Shown one piece after another: positions 60,270-64,000 of a stretch of 64,000 bases of DNA. The notes under the pieces are model-generated. The model was not told where the DNA came from. It saw nothing but the letters and a program-made list of their open reading frames with translations, and ran no database searches. Position 1 is the first letter of the stretch, and each line of letters begins with the position of its first letter. The translations under genes were made by a program, and so were the position numbers. This DNA is from Pseudomonas sp. 102515 (lineage in GTDB: Bacteria > Pseudomonadota > Gammaproteobacteria > Pseudomonadales > Pseudomonadaceae): positions 1,116,001-1,180,000 of the forward strand of contig NZ_JAVHTY010000001.1 in assembly GCF_031085165.1 (NCBI RefSeq), in the 5' to 3' direction.

Positions 60270-61624
60270 GCGCCGTGGTGGTGGGCGCCGGGCCGGCGGG
60301 CATTCGCGCGGCCCAGACCCTGGTCGCGCATGGCCTTGAGCCGGTGCTGCTCGACGAAAGCGCCCGCGGCGGCGGCCAGATCTATCGCCAGCAACCGGGC
60401 AACTTCCAGCGTCCGATCAAGGCGCTGTACGGCTTCGAAGCCGGCAAGGCGCAGGCACTGCACGGCGCGCTGGAAGCCGCGCAAGCGAAGCTGGACTATC
60501 GCCCCGACACCCTGGTGTGGAATGCCGAAGCGCGGGCCCTGGATACCCTGAGCCAGGGCCGCTACGTCGATCGCCTGGCCTTCGACCAGGTGATCGTCGC
60601 CACCGGCGCCACCGACCGTATCCTCCCCATACCGGGCTGGACGCTGCCCGGCGTCTACAGCCTGGGCGCCGCCCAGGTGGCGCTCAAGTTCCAGGGCTGC
60701 GCCATCGGCAGCCGCCCGGTGCTGGCCGGTACCGGCCCGCTGCTCTATCTCGTCGCCTATCAATACGCCAAGGCCGGGGCCAAGCCGCTGGCGGTACTGG
60801 ACAGCGCGCCCTTCCGCGACCAGGCCGCGGCCACCCCGGCCCTGCTCGGTCAACCGGGCACCTTCGCCAAGGGCCTCTACTACCGCAGCTGGCTGGCGCT
60901 GCACGGCGTACCCGTGCACCAGGGCGCCGAACTCCTTTCAGTCGAGGGCGAGCGCCGGGTGGATGCCGTGCGCTGGCGCGCCGCCGATGGCGAAGCGCAC
61001 CGGCTGGCGTGCGACGCCCTGGGCTTCGGCCAGACGCTGCGCAGCGAGACCCAGCTGGCCGACCTGCTGGGCTGTGACTTCGCCTGGAATCCGCTCAATC
61101 GCGCCTGGTTGCCGGTGCGGGACAACGGCGGGCGCAGCAGCCAGGCCGGGGTCTACCTGGCCGGCGATGGCGCCGGCATCCAGGGCGCCGACGCCGCCGA
61201 ACTGGCGGGCGAACTGGCGGCCCTGAGTCTGCTGGAGGATCGGGGGGTGCCGGTGGACAGGGCACGCATCCAGACCCTGCAAGGACGGCTGGCGCGCTTC
61301 GAGGTCTTTCGCCAGGGGCTGGAGCGGGCCTTTCCCTTCCCTGCGGACTGGGCGGCCAAGGCGCCGGACGCACTCATGGTCTGTCGCTGCGAACAGGTCA
61401 GCGCCGGCGAGATCCGCGCCGCCGTGGCCCAGGGCCATTGGGAGATCAACCGGGTCAAGGCCACCTGCCGGGTCGGCATGGGCCGCTGTCAGGGGCGCGT
61501 CTGCGGCGCCGCGGCGGCCGAGTTGATCGCCTGCGCCAGCGGTCGCCCGCTGGACCAGATCGGCCGGTTGCGCGCCCAGGCGCCGATCAAGCCGCTGCCC
61601 TTCGGCGTGGAGCTGGCGCCATGA
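60266..61624 (+). CDS. FAD/NAD(P)-binding subunit with BFD-like Fe-S tail (opine oxidase subunit A/HcnB type)
   Basis: A 452-residue flavoprotein. First nucleotide motif AVVVGAGPAGIRAAQT; a second near residue 150 (GSRPVLAGTGPLLYLVAYQ); AGVYLAGDGAGIQGADAAEL binds FAD. The C-terminus has a bacterioferritin-ferredoxin-like cluster site with four Cys (VCRCEQVSAG, then TCRVGMGRCQGRVC). This layout is that of OoxA/NoxA, HcnB and the hydroxyproline dehydrogenase partner. Translationally coupled on both sides. Confidence 0.9.
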   Translation: MSAVVVGAGPAGIRAAQTLVAHGLEPVLLDESARGGGQIYRQQPGNFQRPIKALYGFEAGKAQALHGALEAAQAKLDYRPDTLVWNAEARALDTLSQGRYVDRLAFDQVIVATGATDRILPIPGWTLPGVYSLGAAQVALKFQGCAIGSRPVLAGTGPLLYLVAYQYAKAGAKPLAVLDSAPFRDQAAATPALLGQPGTFAKGLYYRSWLALHGVPVHQGAELLSVEGERRVDAVRWRAADGEAHRLACDALGFGQTLRSETQLADLLGCDFAWNPLNRAWLPVRDNGGRSSQAGVYLAGDGAGIQGADAAELAGELAALSLLEDRGVPVDRARIQTLQGRLARFEVFRQGLERAFPFPADWAAKAPDALMVCRCEQVSAGEIRAAVAQGHWEINRVKATCRVGMGRCQGRVCGAAAAELIACASGRPLDQIGRLRAQAPIKPLPFGVELAP

Positions 61625-62757
61625 GCCGGCTGGAGGTGGATGTCCTGATCATCGGCGGCGGCATCGTCGGCAGCAGCGCGGCGCTGTTCCTGGCCCAGGG
61701 CGGCCAGCGCGTCGCCCTGCTGGAACGCAACTTCTGCGGCGCCCAGGCCAGTGGCGTCAACTACGGTGGGGTACGCCGCCAGGGCCGCCCGCTGGTGCAG
61801 TTGCCGCTGTCCAGCCGTGCCCATCAGCTCTGGGGCGGTCTGCAGGACCTGCTGGGTACCGATGGTGAATACCTCAGATCCGGCCACCTCAAGCTGGCCC
61901 GCAGCGACACCGACTTCGCCTCCCTGCAGGCCTATGCCCAGGCCAGCCAGGGCTTCGACCTCGATCTGCAACTGCTCGACCGGGGCGATTTGCGCCGGCG
62001 CTTTCCCTGGGTCGGCGACATCGCCGTGGGCGCTTCCTTCTGCCCGGAGGATGGCCACGCCAATCCGCGCCTGGTCTCCCCGGCCTTCGCCCAGGCGGCT
62101 GCCCGCGCGGGCGCCCGAATCCTCGAACGGACCGCCGTGACCGCGGTCGAGCACGACGGCCAGCGCTTCCAGCTCCATACCGACGGCGGCCTGACCTTGA
62201 GCGCGCCCTGGCTGCTGAATTGCGCCGGCGCCTGGGCGGCGGAGCTGGCCGCGCGCTTCGGCGAGCCGGTACCCCTCACCACGGCCCATCCGGCCATGCT
62301 GGTGACCGAATCGCTGCCCCTGTTCATGACCGCCAGTACTGGCGTGGAAGGCGGCGGCATCTATGCCCGTCAGGTGGCGCGCGGCAATTGCGTGCTGGGC
62401 GGCGGGCGCGGCTTCGCCCTCGACGCCGATCGCGCCCGCCCCGGCCAGTCGGCCATCCTCGACATCCTCAGAAACGCCGCCGAACTCTATCCGGCCCTCA
62501 CCGGTGCCCAGGCGATCCGCACCTGGAGCGGCGTCGAGGGCTATCTGCCGGATCACCAGCCGGTGCTCGGCCCCAGTCTCACCACCCCCGGCCTGCTGCA
62601 CGGCTTCGGCTTCGCCGGCGCGGGCTTCCAGATCGGGCCGGCGGCTGGCGAAGCCCTGGCCGAGAGCATCCTGCAGGGCGCGCCCCGGCACAGCCTGCAG
62701 GCCTTTTCCATCGCCCGTTTCCCTTCCCAGCCCAGGAGTTCCCAATCATGCGCCTGA
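61621..62757 (+). CDS. FAD-dependent amine/amino acid oxidoreductase (DAO; opine oxidase subunit B/HcnC type)
   Basis: Catalytic subunit, 378 residues: VDVLIIGGGIVGSSAALFLA for FAD, ALLERNFCGAQASGVNYGG, and the C-terminal GYLPDHQPVLGPSL, GLLHGFGFAGAGFQIGP typical of D-amino-acid-oxidase-like enzymes. It probably oxidises the secondary amine brought in by the transporter, giving a keto acid and an amine. ATGA overlap with the previous gene, and a 10-nt overlap with the binding-protein gene. Confidence 0.9.
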   Translation: MSRLEVDVLIIGGGIVGSSAALFLAQGGQRVALLERNFCGAQASGVNYGGVRRQGRPLVQLPLSSRAHQLWGGLQDLLGTDGEYLRSGHLKLARSDTDFASLQAYAQASQGFDLDLQLLDRGDLRRRFPWVGDIAVGASFCPEDGHANPRLVSPAFAQAAARAGARILERTAVTAVEHDGQRFQLHTDGGLTLSAPWLLNCAGAWAAELAARFGEPVPLTTAHPAMLVTESLPLFMTASTGVEGGGIYARQVARGNCVLGGGRGFALDADRARPGQSAILDILRNAAELYPALTGAQAIRTWSGVEGYLPDHQPVLGPSLTTPGLLHGFGFAGAGFQIGPAAGEALAESILQGAPRHSLQAFSIARFPSQPRSSQSCA

Positions 62758-63776
62758 CCCCTGCCCTGCTCGTGGCCCTCGCCGGCCTGCCCCTGGCCGC
62801 CGTGGCCGACCCGACGCTCTACCTCGGCATGAACGGCGGCACCATGGAGCGCCTCTATGCCGACAGCGTGCTGCCCGCCTTCGAGAAGGCGCACAACGTC
62901 AAGGTGGTGATCGTGCCCGGCACCTCGGCGGACATCCTCGCCAAGGTCCAGGCCAGTCCGCAGAAGCCGCCGATCCACGTGATGTTCCTCGACGACGGCA
63001 TCATGTACCGCGCCATCGGCATGAATCTGTGCAGCCCGCTCAAGCCCAGCGCGAGCCTGGCGCAGATCCCCGACAAGGCCAGGATCAAGGACCAGGCGGC
63101 CGCCGTCAGCCTGGGCGTGACCGGTCTGGCCTATAACAGCCGGCTGTTCAAGGACAAGGGCTGGGCGGCGCCGACCTCCTGGGCGGATCTGGCCGATCCC
63201 AAGTACAGGGGCAAGGTGGTGTTCCAGTCGCTGTCCTCGTCTACCTTCGGGCTGCACGGTTTCCTGATGTTCAACCGCCTCAAGGGCGGCACCGAGCAGG
63301 ACATCGATCCCGGCTTCAAGGCCTGGCCCACCACCGTCGGCCCCAATGTGCTGGAGTACATCCCCAGTTCGGCCAAGCTCTCGGAAATGGTGCAGACCGA
63401 CGAGGCGGCGCTGTTCCCGCTGACGCCCACCCAGGTCACCGCGCTCAAGCTCAAGGGCATCCCGGTGGAATACGCACCGCCCAAGGAAGGCGCCGTGGTG
63501 CTCAACGTCGCCGAATGCGTGACCGCCAACAACGACCAGCCGGAGCTGGCCCAGCAACTGGCGGAATACCTGCTGACCCCCGAGGCCCAGGCACCGGCGC
63601 TGGAACTGGGTGACCAGATCCCGTCCAACCCCAACACCCCCACCACCGACAAGACCCGCGGCCAGGTGGACGCCATGCAGAACTACCTGAAGACCGCCGT
63701 GACCATCGACTGGGACGAGGTCAACAAGGTGCGGCCGCAGTGGAATGCGCGCTGGAACCGGCAGGTGGAACGTTAG
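62748..63776 (+). CDS. Periplasmic substrate-binding protein (PotD-like)
   Basis: A 342-residue binding protein with a signal peptide (LTPALLVALAGLPLAAVA, cleavage before DPTLYLG) and the family 1/8 two-lobe pattern (LYADSVLPAFEKAHNVKVVI, PGTSADILAKVQAS, PTSWADLADPKYRGKV). AGGAG lies 9 nt before the ATG, inside the end of the preceding gene. It is placed last in the operon, unusual since most operons start with it. It supplies the ABC importer. Confidence 0.92.
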   Translation: MRLTPALLVALAGLPLAAVADPTLYLGMNGGTMERLYADSVLPAFEKAHNVKVVIVPGTSADILAKVQASPQKPPIHVMFLDDGIMYRAIGMNLCSPLKPSASLAQIPDKARIKDQAAAVSLGVTGLAYNSRLFKDKGWAAPTSWADLADPKYRGKVVFQSLSSSTFGLHGFLMFNRLKGGTEQDIDPGFKAWPTTVGPNVLEYIPSSAKLSEMVQTDEAALFPLTPTQVTALKLKGIPVEYAPPKEGAVVLNVAECVTANNDQPELAQQLAEYLLTPEAQAPALELGDQIPSNPNTPTTDKTRGQVDAMQNYLKTAVTIDWDEVNKVRPQWNARWNRQVER

Positions 63777-63929
63777 GCTTTGTCTGAAAAGTGCCTGCGC
63801 TCGGCCAGGCAGCGTTAAAAATCCGCTGGATCGCCCGGCCGGAATGTTCATTTACCACTCGTAAACTGCGCTTCCTCACGGATTTTTGCCTTGCCTGACC
63901 TTCGCTCGGCGACTCTTCAGACAAGCCCT
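63775..63929. repeat. Inverted-repeat element, copy 2
   Basis: A 155-bp element. Ends AGGCTTTGTCTGAAAAG (63775-63791) and CTCTTCAGACAAGCCCT (63913-63929) pair at 14 of 17 positions. Core ATGTTCATTTACC plus ACTCGTAAACT (63844-63867) matches copy 1 at 56088-56111 in 22 of 24 bases; outer parts differ. It starts inside the stop codon of the binding-protein gene and ends inside a possible stop codon on the other strand. Confidence 0.8.
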
Positions 63930-64000
63930 AGTTGGCCGGATAGCGCAAATACGCCGGTCGGTGTCGACCCTGGACAACTCCGGTTCGGGGCGACCCCTCA
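63928..64000 (-). CDS. Possible 3' end of a minus-strand gene, cut by the window
   Basis: The minus strand reads an open frame of 24 codons ending in AYLRYPAN and TAG at 63930-63928, right at the edge of the inverted-repeat element. By analogy with copy 1, which lies between convergent genes, this may be the C-terminus of a real gene that starts beyond the window. No family is recognisable from so few residues. Confidence 0.3.
   Translation of the reverse strand, partial: EGSPRTGVVQGRHRPAYLRYPAN

Overview
The window looks like a chromosomal segment of a high-GC Pseudomonas. Evidence: the order cheR-cheV-flgA-flgM-flgN-ycgR; amrZ; the block pheA-serC-gyrA / mtnA / mtaD-ubiG-mupP-yciK; selU-selD; gpsA / fabA-fabB; dctA; and nrdA-nrdB. 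This gene content and order is as in fluorescent pseudomonads and P. aeruginosa. The overall flavour (insertions between syntenic blocks, opine-type catabolic operon) would fit the P. oryzihabitans/psychrotolerans group, but species assignment is inference. All core genes look intact, and GyrA carries the quinolone-sensitive residues T83 and D87.

Layout: (1) 0-4.5 kb, flagellar/chemotaxis regulatory genes, with a perfect FliA promoter before flgM. (2) 4.5-12.5 kb, an MFS exporter and then a tightly coupled seven-gene minus-strand operon (two GT2 glycosyltransferases, polytopic membrane protein, SMR-type flippase-like protein, SDR, sugar isomerase, FAD oxidoreductase). It probably makes and exports an unusual lipid-linked sugar; it ends next to a tRNA-Arg(CCT). 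(3) 13-15.7 kb, amrZ, mgtE and a frameshifted DUF4124 gene. (4) 15.7-25.6 kb, pheA-serC-gyrA, divergent methionine-salvage genes mtnA and mtaD, then ubiG, mupP and yciK. (5) 25.6-37.8 kb, a chemoreceptor, lipoprotein, selU-selD, an MFS protein, a run of small housekeeping genes, gpsA and fabA-fabB. (6) 38-47 kb, a sugar symporter, dctA with a sigma-54 promoter, a phosphopantetheinyl transferase and nrdA-nrdB with DnaA and NrdR sites.

(7) 47-57 kb is accessory. It starts with an AT-rich insert holding one RelA/SpoT-synthetase-domain gene (candidate toxSAS/anti-phage gene) directly behind the nrdB hairpin. An orphan membrane protein, an XRE regulator divergent from a Bro-N antirepressor-like gene, a diguanylate cyclase, GNAT, LysR, an SDR lacking the usual Tyr, a methyltransferase and a SPOUT RNA methylase follow. 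Short palindromic repeats are scattered through this part. (8) 57-63.8 kb is an IclR-flanked operon encoding a PotABCD-like ABC importer and a three-part FAD/Fe-S oxidoreductase of the opine oxidase/hydroxyproline dehydrogenase/HcnABC type.

Three repeat families recur: a hairpin repeat (four copies), a companion repeat (two copies), and a 155-200 bp inverted-repeat element found twice, each time abutting a stop codon and lying between (apparently) convergent genes. No CRISPR array, rRNA, complete prophage or transposase was seen.
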